Assembly: GCA_025200525.1 (NCBI GenBank)
Contig: JANUSC010000051.1
Coordinates: 806,001-870,000 of the forward strand
Source of the DNA: Camellia lanceoleosa
Lineage: Eukaryota > Streptophyta > Magnoliopsida > Ericales > Theaceae
DNA: 64,000 nucleotides
Direction of reading: 5' to 3'
Below are positions 46,498 through 57,340 of the stretch, piece after piece. The notes beneath the pieces were generated by a model. The model was not told the DNA's origin. It searched no databases and saw nothing but the letters and a program-made list of their open reading frames with translations. Each line of letters begins with the position of its first letter. The first letter of the stretch is position 1. Made by a program: the position numbers and the translations under genes.

Positions 46498-48066
46498 TAT
46501 AGGATGTGTTGGGCAGGTTTGTTTCAGGTTGGTTGTATTCGGGAGCCAAGGGTTGCTGCCCAGAATTTTTGTCCTTCGCTCGAGCGAGGAGTCGGTCGCT
46601 CGAGCGAGCGTTGAGTTCTGTGCAGTGGGTCGAGCAGGCGGCTTCGCTGAGCGGCGGCTACGTCTGGGGCTGAACTGAACACCATGATTTTCGCTCGAGC
46701 GGTGATTCTTCGCCGGCGATCTGGTTGATCTTCGCTCGGCGGCGGTTCGTCGCTTCAGCGTCGTCTAGTTGCGAACTGAAGGTCGAGTCCACAGCTCGGC
46801 GAGCTTTTCTTCGCTCGAGTGAGTTTCTAGGATGTTGGCTCGGCGAGACCTTTTGGCTCGAGCTACGGTTTTCAGTCTGCAGTCGCTCGGCGACCAAGTC
46901 TTCGCCGAGCGAACTGTTTATATCGATTCAGCGAAATGATCTAAACTTCACTTTTTTGAAACTTTTACTTTTTAAAACCCTAAATCGAGAGCCTCTCTCT
47001 AGACTTGCCTTCTCTCTAAGAGATCATCTCCTAGAGTGTGAATCTTCCTCGTGGCTTTGTTAAAAAGATTGAGGGTGACTTGGGCTTCGATCTAATCTGA
47101 AAATATTCGGTTTTGGAGCAAGTTGGGTGTTGGGTCTTCATCTCCTTTTGAGCTCAAACTTTGAGGTAGGGATATCCTACTCCTCTTTATGGATTTTGTC
47201 TTTGAATTTTAGCATTTTGATATGTTGGTAGTTGTTGTGTAATTTTGGGAAACTTTGGGCCATTGTGTAATTTTATAAAAGTTTGGGGTTTTGTCTATAA
47301 TAAACCTAGAAGCATGTTTGGTATAGAAACATGGAATTAATGTTGAAACATTAGTGAAATTGGAACCTAAGGGTTGTAATACATTGATTTTATGTATTGA
47401 TATGTGATGTGTATAATTGTGATATATATGCATTGTGTTGTGTTGGAGGAGATAGGGGATGGACTCCACGGTTTAGGGAAGATAGGGATGGACCTCTAAA
47501 CCGAATGTTACTTGGGAGGAGATAGGGATGAACTCAGAGATAGAGCATGTATGCTTATCTAGAAAATATTGGCGAGAGCATGTATGCTTGTCATGGAAAG
47601 TGTGAATATATCTTTTGTTTATACTTGTTGAAGTGAAAGAATGTAAGAGAATGGACCATCTATCAATTGTTAATCTTTTAGTCATTATTTATAACCGGTT
47701 TAGTGTATTTCTCTTTGGTGTGGCTCACCCTATATGGGAACATCATTTTCAGGTACTGGTAGCATGCCACCTCCAAGGACTTAGCTTGGGAGGCTAGTGG
47801 CGGACGGGCTTTTTGGTTGTCTTTCCTTTTGCAGTGTTACATGTAAATTCAAGCCTAGGGCTTAATGTGTAAATGAGTTAGCACTCTACACACTTGTAAC
47901 CAAGTGTTAACTTGGAAAGCTGTAAGCCCGTAGGGCATTTGCTTTTGTTGTTAACATGTGATACCTTTTGTAATAATATTCTGATCAATGGAAGGACGTG
48001 GATCTTTTATATATCATAGCATGTTAATATTGTTGGTTTAATATCATTTATTTTGAGGGCGTTACA
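46498..48066 (+). mobile_element. Family-B LTR nested in LTR-A2, internally shortened
   Basis: It begins TATAGGATGTGTTGGGCAG, as if the usual U3 start (TATAGCGATCC) had been joined by deletion to the GGATGTGTTGGG landmark, and ends GAGGGCGTTACA at 48066. It contains the motif cluster 46577-46910, TTTATATCGATTCAGCG, CACCCTATATGGG and GCTGTAAGCCCG. No TSD is clear. LTR-A sequence resumes on both sides. Confidence 0.8.
46570..46930 (+). promoter_or_regulatory. Decayed CGCTCGAGCG cluster and TATA of nested LTR-B
   Basis: Full copies (TTCGCTCGAGCGA at 46576, GTCGCTCGAGCGAG at 46593) are mixed with shortened GCTCGGCGA and GCTGAGCGG forms. TTTATATCGATTC follows at 46918. The shortened forms suggest the array is drifting towards a GCTCGGCG-type unit. 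Confidence 0.5.
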
Positions 48067-48699
48067 AACATGAACCTAAACATGGTGCTCACTAAAGAGA
48101 CAAAAATGGCCCTTTTCAAGGACAACAAGGAGAGGGGGTGGCCCTCTCCTTCCTAGGACCTCATGGCACCATCCTCACCTCTGAAATCCCTCAAGATTTC
48201 AGTGGTGATGAGACCCAAACACAATGGTCCCGGAGCTCAACCAAAATGGCACAAAACAAAGGCCAAACAAGCCTTAAGAGGGGTCAAACAACCCCAAAGC
48301 TTAAAGCACCCTTAACAAACTATTTAGAGAAGACCAAAACAAGGCTTTTATATGTTATACACTAAGCTCAAAATCAGGTGCAAGATAGGCTAAAAAGCTT
48401 TGCAAAAATGGGGGAAAAAGAGCAAGTTTGTTACCCTTGAAGACCTCCTTCACAAATGGTGGTCCAGCTGCCTTTCCAAGCTCAAAACCAACTCCAAAAC
48501 TTCAAAACAGCCCTCAAGGGCCTCAGCTCCCAAGAAAAGGTGTTATGGTGAGTGTTTGTGTACAAAAATGGGACTAAACACACACTAAACACAAAAAAGA
48601 GAGAGATATAGAGATAGGATAGATTCACAAACCCTAACCCTAAAGCTCAAGCTCTGAAAATGTTGTCCAAAAATGTCTCACCCCTAACAAGAGAGAGGA

Positions 48700-48965
48700 G
48701 CCCCTCTTTTATAGACAATTTGTCTTGTAAAGCTTCCAAAGGAAGCTAACAAGAGGGCAATCCCTCCATACATGTGTATGGAGGGGGTGACAGTGTATGC
48801 CAGCTGTCCAAAAATATCTACAAAAGCAGATGCACAGTAGTTGGCCGGCCAAAAATGCAATTGACTAAAGAAAGATAGCTGGCCGGCCATCTATAGTGCC
48901 GGTCGGCCAAACATTTGGCCGATGGCAACAAAACACAGCCGGTGGCCTCAAGCCATAGCCGGTAG
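48700..48965 (-). promoter_or_regulatory. LTR-A2 core promoter
   Basis: On the minus strand a cluster of GGCCGGCC/GGCCGACC sites (about 48960-48838) is followed by GTCTATAAAAGAGGGG (about 48718-48703). This is the clearest TATA box among the family-A LTRs. Confidence 0.6.
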
Positions 48966-49949
48966 AGTGTGGGGATGGCCCATAAGCCATTCCCTGCCCC
49001 TCCAAGGCAAAGCACAAGTGTTTGGTACAAAACCAGACACGAAACAGTCGAGTCGAGAGATCTTGAGGCAAGACGCGTAGCCGAGACCTCCAGGAACTCA
49101 AGACGAACACAAACATGGATGATCACCGAGTGTTCAAGCGGTGACGTCCAAGTCTTGAGGACAGTCAAAAATGGGGTGTCTACAGTTGCCCCTCTTTGAC
49201 AGAACTCGAAAGTCACAAAGTGACGGGAGTGATTGTCAAAGCCTAGAGATGACTCATTTTTGACAAGGCCGAAGACTTAGACAGAGCATGCAAGACAAAC
49301 AAGATATGTGCCCGAAGGCAGGGGCAAGATGCAAGACAATGCACAAAGCCGAACATAACTTATGATCATGCAAGGAAAGCTGTAACGAAGCGTATACAAT
49401 GCAACAGTTTTAAGCTAGCATACATCAAACTACACTTCAATGCAGAAAGGATGTAAGAGAATTATGCAATTCTCGATACGTCTCACTCGGAGGATACAAT
49501 ACCTGTGCGGTTCGTCTGGTTGCACCAGCCTCAAATGAACCGTACATACAATATCGTGCCTGAAAAGAAAGCAAACTTAACAGGTACAATATTGTTAGCA
49601 ACATGCATGACAATGAAAAATGAATGCAAAATGATATGCAATATATACAAAACTATGTATAATAATGCAAATGAAAATGCAATGCAATTGAAACAATGCA
49701 AATGAAAGGCAGTGCAATCGAATCATGATCCAATCATGAGCGATTCAAAACCACACAAATGTCAAATGGATTGATGGAAGTAACAAGTCCGTCTACCATA
49801 GAAAAGGTGCCGCAACCCTCAAAGCGCGTACACATGCAGAACTATGAGTGACATAGACGGACGCAAGAACAAGTATTGGGTGGAATGACATAAGTGGGGA
49901 AGCGACCCGTTGGGGGAAAGAACAATGATCCTAATGCTGGATGCAAAAA

Positions 49950-50815
49950 TTACACTACAATGCAATATATACAGTGGATATGGCACGCGGGCCAAACCGT
50001 ATTTTGCCTAGGAAAGGCATGGGCACAAACAAACCACATTTAACACAGAAAAGGTGCCGCCACCCTCAAACCAAGTTCATCAAGGAATAGGCGCGTACAC
50101 ATGCAGAACTATGCTTTAACGTGAAAAGTAAGAGCACATACCAAACCAAGCTCAACAAGGAAAGGTGCGAGCCCTAGATGGAAGTGATGCAATGGATGCA
50201 TGCAAGCTACAATGCGGTATTTACAATATGAAATGGAATGGAATAAATATGATGGATAAGGCACGCGGGCCAAACCAAATCTTGCCTAGGAAAGGCATGT
50301 ACACAAACGAACCGCGTCTAACACAGAAAGGTGCCGCCACCCTCAAACCAAGTTCATCAAGGAATAGGCGCGTACACATGCAGAACTGTGCTTCGACGTG
50401 AAAAGTACGAGCACATACCAAACCAAGCTCAATCATGGAAAGGTGCAAGCCAAAGATGGAGGTGATACAATGGATGCATGCAAGCTACAATGCAATATTT
50501 ACAATATGCAATGGAATGGAATAGATACAATGAACAAGGCACGCAGGCCAAACCAAATCTTGCCTAGGAAAGGCATGTACACAAACGAACCGCGTCTAAC
50601 ACAGAAAAGGTGCCGCCACCCTCAAACCAAGTTCATCAAGGAATAGGTGCGTACACATGTAGAACTGTGCTTCGATGTGAAAAGTATGAGCACATACCAA
50701 ACCAAGCTCAATCATGGAAAGGTGCAAGCCAAAGATGGAGGTGATACAATGGATGCATGCAAGCTACAATGCAATATTTACAATATGCAATGGAATGGAA
50801 TAGATACGATGGATA
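49950..50815. repeat. About 300-bp tandem repeat, three units
   Basis: Units share AAGGTGCCGCCACCCTCAAA, GGCGCGTACACATGCAGAAC, ACCAAACCAAGCTCAA, ATGGATGCATGCAAGCTAC and AGGCACGCGGGCCAAACC. Successive GGTGCCGCCACCC words are at about 50051, 50331 and 50610. Confidence 0.88.
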
Positions 50816-51320
50816 TGCATGACATATGCACTATATTAAAATGAAATGCATGACATATGTAGTATATAAAATGGGATGCATGACATATGCAGTATATTTA
50901 CAATGATGCATGACATATGCATTATTTACCATGAAATGCATGACATATGCACTATTTACCATGAAATGCATGACATATGCACTATTTTTTTGTTTTTGTT
51001 TTTTTTTTTTTTTTTTGAAATGCTAATTATGCATGAGATGTATGTTGCATGGAATGCGCGACAACGCAAGTCGCTTGAAATGCATGACAATGCATGAATT
51101 TTTTTAATACGCAACGACGCGCGGCTTGGGATGCATGGAAATGCAAATGAACTGTGCACGCCAATGCACCGAAGGTCTTGCACCTTCCAAGGATTTAAGG
51201 TCTCCTAGACCGGCTGCTGGGGAATGCATAACAATGCAAATGAACTTAGAATACGTGACAACGTGTGACTTTGAAATGCATGACAATGCATGCGAGTTTG
51301 AAATGCATGACAATGCAACC
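50815..51320. repeat. Short ATGACATATGCA-type repeat block
   Basis: AAATGCATGACATATGCA recurs every about 30 bp from 50843 to 50980. A poly-T run follows (50983-51016), then looser GAAATGCATGACAATGCA units to about 51320. Confidence 0.8.
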
Positions 51321-51614
51321 GAGCGGATTTAAGGTCTCGTCAAACCAAGCGGGTTTAAGGTCTCGCCAGACCGCGAAGTACACAGGACGGTATGATGCGC
51401 GAAATAGCGCAATTGAATGATACATGCACAAGGGGCAACTTTCGGGTTTTGTAAGAGACAAAAGGATACGGGAAGGATATACCTTGCACGAATTTGAGTG
51501 CCACGCATAGAAGGCACAATCTGAGGTCAAAACGGAGGCCGGTTGAGCTTCGGAGATGCCATTTCTTGCACTATCTTGAGCAATGAAGGCCCCAAACCAC
51601 TCATCTGACCTAAA

Positions 51615-52123
51615 CAAGGTTGTAGGAGGCTCACCGGCCACATAAGAAGGCCACCGGCCATCCACCGGCCACCAAAAAACATCACCAGCCAAATATTTAG
51701 CCGACCGGCCAAAAATGCCTGATTCGGGGCAGTTTTGACTTTTCGCCTTGGGTCTTTTAAAATAGGGTTTCAAACCCTATTCTTTTCATTTCCCTTAGCC
51801 GAAAATCCATTCCCTCTCTCTCTAGGGCACTTTCCTCTCTTCATTTCTTTGTTTTCTCGCGTTTTACGCCCGTTCCATCGTTTGATTCGCGAAGTTTATC
51901 GCGTTTCGAACATTTTGGACCGATCGAAACTTCGTTTTGGTGTAGTTTTTTTGATTTTCGCTTCTTGGGGTTTGTTTCCCCCAAGTTTTCCTTGATTTTC
52001 CTATATTTTCCACATTCTGGCTTTTCCAGCCATTTTCCACCCTCCCGGGGGTTGACTTTTTGTTGACCCTTCGCATTCTAGCTTCGTTTTCCTTTTTCGA
52101 CCATTTTTCGCGACACATTTGAC
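51615..52123 (+). promoter_or_regulatory. Promoter and leader of the antisense PMD gene (A2)
   Basis: A cluster of CCGGCCA sites (51631-51710) is followed by TTTTAAAATA (51755-51764) as TATA box, a CT-rich leader CTCTCTCTCTAGGGCACTTTC (about 51812-51832), and a TTGAC pair at 52052 and 52063. The ATG follows at 52124. The leader is clearly homologous to 2640-2610 of copy A1, including the CTCTAGG-CACTTTC-CTCT core. Confidence 0.6.
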
Positions 52124-52429
52124 ATGGCTGACGATATCCCACAAGGCGGGACTCCCCCGGATCACGAGATGGATCCTGGGGTCGAGCTTCTCCCCCTGAG
52201 TGTCCGCCCCTTCGACCCGGCGACCTATCGACCGGCGATTCACATGCTACCCCTGGATAGACTTCGCCAGTTTCGGAGTTTTGACAGAGCAATGCCACCA
52301 AAGCTCCTCCTGCGTGAGCCTACATCTCATTTATCCTTCGGCGCTTCCGAGGTAACATTCCTTCCTCTGTTTTATTTTTCGCAATGTAGAATATAAAACT
52401 GCCATAGCTAATTACATTCTTTAACTGCT

Positions 52430-52860
52430 TAACACAAATACACTGACGCACTGTACACTGTAGCTGATCGCAACCATACTTGCAACTGATATCTGTTTGA
52501 AACTGTCACGTGCACACGCACTGATGCTGAACCACTCAAACACACGGCACACACCGTATTTTATTGCAAACACACCGGCACCCGATATCTGTTTGAATCT
52601 GAAAACATGCTCACATGCTATATTTGTACTGAACCATGCCAACACGCTGACACATCACACGTTGTAGTTCACTATAAGCACACCGGCACCCGGTATCTGT
52701 TTGAATCTGAAAAACTTGCACACATGCTATATTTGTACTGAACCACGCCAACACGCTGACACATCACACGTTGTAGTTCACTATAAGCACACCGGTACCC
52801 GGTATCTGTTTGAATCTGAAAAACTTGCACACATGCTACATTTGTCTGAATTTTGAATGC
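52430..52860. repeat. About 118-bp tandem repeat in PMD intron 1
   Basis: Units contain ACACGCTGACACATCACACG, TAAGCACACCGGCACCCGG and TATCTGTTTGAATCTGAAAA. TATCTGTTTGAA occurs near 52490, 52586, 52699 and 52803. It occupies the same intron as the unrelated minisatellite in A1. Confidence 0.85.
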
Positions 52861-54824
52861 CTTTCAAAATTAGTATATTTAGTATTTGCTTCGCAATTGT
52901 GTGCTTGAAAACAGGGGGATTCCCATACCATCCACGGGTATGGGAATATCGCTGCTCGAGACTGGTATGCTGAGTTACCCGAGGCGGTTCGCCACATTGT
53001 GGATCAGGCCGGTTTCGGCGCTTTTTGCAGAGGATTATCGAGACTTACCGCGAGTAGGCCTCTCCTCGCTGCTCTGGCGGAGAGGTGGTGGGACACCACC
53101 GACTCGTTCCATCTTTTTGCGACGGGAGACATAACGATGACTCCCTATGATTTCTCGATGCTCACAGGCATCAGGATAGGGGGTGATCCGATCCCCTTCG
53201 ACACCGATATGGACGAGTGGACTACCGCTCAGGTCTACCTGCTCGGCGAGGTGCCACCTCTCGCCCGTCCAGGCTTTGTCCGATATTCCTGGTTCGAGGT
53301 CCAGTTTAGGGTCCAGCTAGCTTTGGTGGAGGAGGCTCCGATGACTCAGGAGGCTGTGGAGAGATATGCGCAGGGCTTTTTGATGTTCCTGCTGGGGACC
53401 ACTATTTTCGCCGATCGGGCGAACACCGTGCCCCTCTGCTTGCTCAGCGCCTTAGTGGATGTCACTCAGATCCTGCACTACGACTGGGGTGGCGCCGCTC
53501 TGGCTACACTTTATGGGTACATGAGCTCGGCTTCCCACGGCAGCGGACAGTTGCTCGGGGGCTACTGGCGCGCTTGGGAGGTATGTTTCTTTTCTGCTCT
53601 TTTACATTCTTGCTTTCTATTATCTGTATTCAGCACACTGCACACATTGTAGTCTGCTTCACACTGGCTGTATACTGTTCACACGGCACACACCTGTACT
53701 CTGCTTTACACTGACTGTACACTATTCACACTGCACACCCCTGTACTCTGCTTTACACTGACTGTACAATACACTACACGATACACAGCTCTATTATTTC
53801 TGCTTTATTCTGCATTCTGCTTTGTCTGATAAGCATTCTGGTATTTATTCCACAGTTGTGGGTCTATGCTTACTTCCCCAGACTAGCCCTAGTGCCAGAC
53901 GCGGAGACCCCTCTCATCGTCCCGTTTTCGCGCCGCTTCGACGGGAGATGCGTGCGGAGACCCCGGGAGACTTTTTGCTTCTTCCGTCGTTATTTTGACA
54001 CCATCTGTCACGCCCCAAACTCGCCCCTAAAAGTTTAGGCATGACCACCTCAGAAATGGACATAAAACCTGATGAATATAATTTATGGGGCCTAAACGGA
54101 AGCATTAAATATCATATAACAGTGTAAAATAATATCCATTGAGCGACCACTACTATGCCAGGATCGCAAATAGAACATAACACATAAAGATAGCTATGTA
54201 CATATATATATAAACATTACATACACATCAATATTAACAGACATTTAGGGTACAAATTAATAATTTAGCAAAACTCCATAACTTGAACGGTCAACACCTA
54301 AGAGCTTAGATATTCGGAATTGACAAGCTGGGTAATGGAAGCCACAGTTAAGTTTGACCTCCAGGTTGAGTGCCTACAGAAACAGACATAAAATAAAGTG
54401 AGCCAAGCTCAGTGAATAATAGCACATAACAATTCAATGTACAACATGAATTATAATACATATCTGTGCATTTATCAATAAAGAGAACATATGGTTAATT
54501 TGTTTCTGTATGCATAGCAAGGTATCTTATTCAAAGAACTTGTCATATCTTGAACATTCGGAGTTTCGTTGCATATCTAGGCATTTTGGGAAAATCGTCC
54601 AGAAAACGTATCATATCATAAACATGTCGGAAGTTCATAGCATTTTTATCATTTCAGAAAATACTTATCATACTAAACATTTCGTAACCCAAAATATGGA
54701 TTTCATTAAACACACTTTCATATACCAATGTAGAGTTCACATAACGAGTCTGAATTTGTATTTAATCATAATGGTCTTAGACCTTATCTTGGAACATATC
54801 CATAATTTCACAAATTGGCTCTCG

Positions 54825-55215
54825 GCCTCATTGATTCATAACTTCATAGCTTCACAAATTGGCCCTCGGCCTCTTAGATTCATAACTTCATAGCTTCACA
54901 AATTGGCCCTCGGCCTCTTAGATTCATAACTTCACAAATGGCTCCTGGCCACATAAGTTCATAGTTCACAAATGGCCCTAGGCCTCATAGGTTCATAGTT
55001 CACAAATGGCCCATGGCCACATAAGTTCACAGTTCACAAATGGCCCATGGCCAAATAAGTTCACAGTTCACAAATGGCCCATGGCCACATAAGTTCACAG
55101 TTCACAAATGGCCCATGGCCACATAAGTTCATAGTTCACAAATGGCCCATGGCCACATAAGTTCACAGTTCACAAATGGCCTATGGGCACATAAGTTCAT
55201 AGTTCACAAGTTGTA
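54825..55215. repeat. 34-bp minisatellite in LTR-C
   Basis: Units read GTTCACAAATGGCCCATGG then CCACATAA, with six or more good copies between 54930 and 55200. They are preceded by looser TTCACAAATTGGCCCTCGGC copies from 54817. Confidence 0.88.
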
Positions 55216-56749
55216 TCTTTCATAACTTCACAATTTGTATCTTCCACAGAACGACCGTAGGCCTCATAACGTTCACATATGTACGGACTCAAGAGGTGGC
55301 TCATACGGATTCTAGAGGTGGCTCCCACTAACGTGTAGCACTTAGTTCCGTACAGCACTTTATTCCATACCAGAAATCATCATAACATATTAACTTCATA
55401 ATTATGCAGAAAGTATATACATTCTTCCCATTATTCACATGCATTACCATCGGTAATATAAGTTTAACGAGCGTCGATATTTGTTAGCAAAAGGGAACCA
55501 CATTCGAGATACGTAGATATTATTATTTCATAATACACATAATCACATCAATAGGTCGTAAGCAGTTCATATCATAGCATGAATCATGTAACAATGTTAT
55601 TGATACTTAATTCCTTCGTTAACCAACTTCACGGTGTTAATAGTTTGTATGCAATTCTTATGCGAAGCTTTGAGTAATTGTAGGATGGTACATTAATAAT
55701 ACACATTAGCCATAACCAAAATCTGAGAGGAGGTTCGAGTCTTACCGGTGTGTGATCACTCTTTTAATATTCACATCAATTCTCAATCAACGCACATGTT
55801 AACATATTAGCTCACGGAGGATAGAATGTCAATAACAATAATGATTAACGATAAATAACATATGTTTGAGGTACTATTACTCACAGTGTTCAGATGCTTA
55901 GTCCACCCCTATAGCTGACCCTACACAATACATCATAGTACAACACCATTCAATTTCCAATATTATTCAATACAACATTATCCAACAAAGTTAGCATCAC
56001 TTGGTTCATCAATACCATTTGCAACTTCACATAATTCACAATAAACCCTTGAATCCTATTTCCACATTCTAAAACCAAGTTCATATCATCTATATCCTTA
56101 ATAGATTATTTCCCTAATTTTTCCTTTACATGATAGCATTAATTCCAACATTTATAATAAAGTTCATTCGCAAATTCTAAACATAATTTTCAACATTCCC
56201 AAATTCCAATTCAACTTGAACACATAATTCAATACTTCAATTTCATTACTCCACTTTCAACTTGAGCCAATTCATTGATTATCATCATTAATCAACCTAG
56301 GGAGAAAATTGGGGGTTTTCCTCTTTTCTTAGTGAAATCGCCAAATCAACAATTACTATATGCCAATATGCTAAAAACATTCAACATCCTTTAAGAAGTA
56401 GAGTGGGAGCCCCAATTGTGCATAAACATTAAGCCATAAGTGTCCCTAACCCATAATTAACTCAAGATTCCAAAATGTCAACAAAATCCCAAAGTACCAA
56501 CAAAAATCACTTTGAATCATAAACATTCAAGGCTAAGAGAACCCCCTACCTCGAAATTAGAAGCAAAGAAGCTAGGTTGAACGCATCATCTCGAAATCCC
56601 AAAATCTAATCGGTTGGAAAAGTTGATCTTCACTTCTTCTTTACCCTTGATGCACGATCCATGGTGGATTGTTGGTAAAAATGGATGAAATCAAAGGTTT
56701 GAGAGTTAGGGTTTCGGACTTAGGCAAGGAGGAAGGAAGAGGAAAGAAG

Positions 56750-57340
56750 AAAATATAAGAAATGACCCAAAAATCCCGTTTTTAAAGCTGCTGTCCCGTA
56801 ATTTCCGCTCGAGCGGAGGAATTCCCGCTCGAGCGGCCCTGCTCCCAGCACAGATTCCGAAATTTCAAACATGCGTAACTCTCCCATCCGGACTCCGTTT
56901 TAGGTCGTTCTTGTATCCAAATTGAAGCCCCGGAAATAAGCTTTCCAATGGTTCTAACCTCACATCCAAATTCAAAGTGTGGAAAAAGAAAAGCGCAAAA
57001 GAGTGGTGGCTGGTCGCAGACAAATTATTCTAATTAAAGCTTTTGGTCCAATCTCACTTTACCATCATATTACCACCTCAACCAATACTCCAAAATAAAA
57101 TAAGAAAGTTCCAAATACACTAATAAAAATGTCCAAAAACAAACCCACGTGCCTCAGAAATACAACTTAACCAAGAGACCCGCTCGAGCGTGCAGACTAA
57201 CAAAGCCGTCTGCTCGAGTGTAAACTCCCCCGCTCGAGCGGAGGATCACAACTCCCAGAATCTCAGGCCGTCTGCAGAATTGCTGGAAACCCCAAAAGTC
57301 CGCTCGAGCGTTAACTCCTCTGCTCGAGCGGAGGGAAAAA
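56750..57340 (-). promoter_or_regulatory. CGCTCGAGCG cluster and TATA of LTR-C
   Basis: On the minus strand: CGCTCGAGCAGAGG and further motifs (about 57335-57180), then CCGCTCGAGCGG twice (56840-56803), then CTTATATTTTC (about 56762-56752). Again the palindromes sit on the upstream side of the TATA-like box. Confidence 0.5.

Larger units (their letters stand above)
44072..49184 (-). mobile_element. Family-A 3' LTR of element A2
   Basis: On the minus strand it opens TGTAGACACCCC at 49184 and closes CGGGCTTGTTACA at 44072. Without the nested LTR-B it is about 3.5 kb. It shares the tail words GGTGGCGACTCTG, GAGTCCGAACTGTAG and CGGTGCATG with the other two copies. It has GGCCGGCC clusters at 48838-48960 and 45360-45490. 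Confidence 0.88.
49185..51600 (-). other. 3' internal tail of element A2
   Basis: No gene supported. The first about 370 bp match the tail of A1. Then come about 300-bp tandem repeats (49950-50815), a short ATG-rich repeat block (50815-51300) with a poly-T run (50983-51016), and a unique stretch leading to the PMD promoter. Confidence 0.6.
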
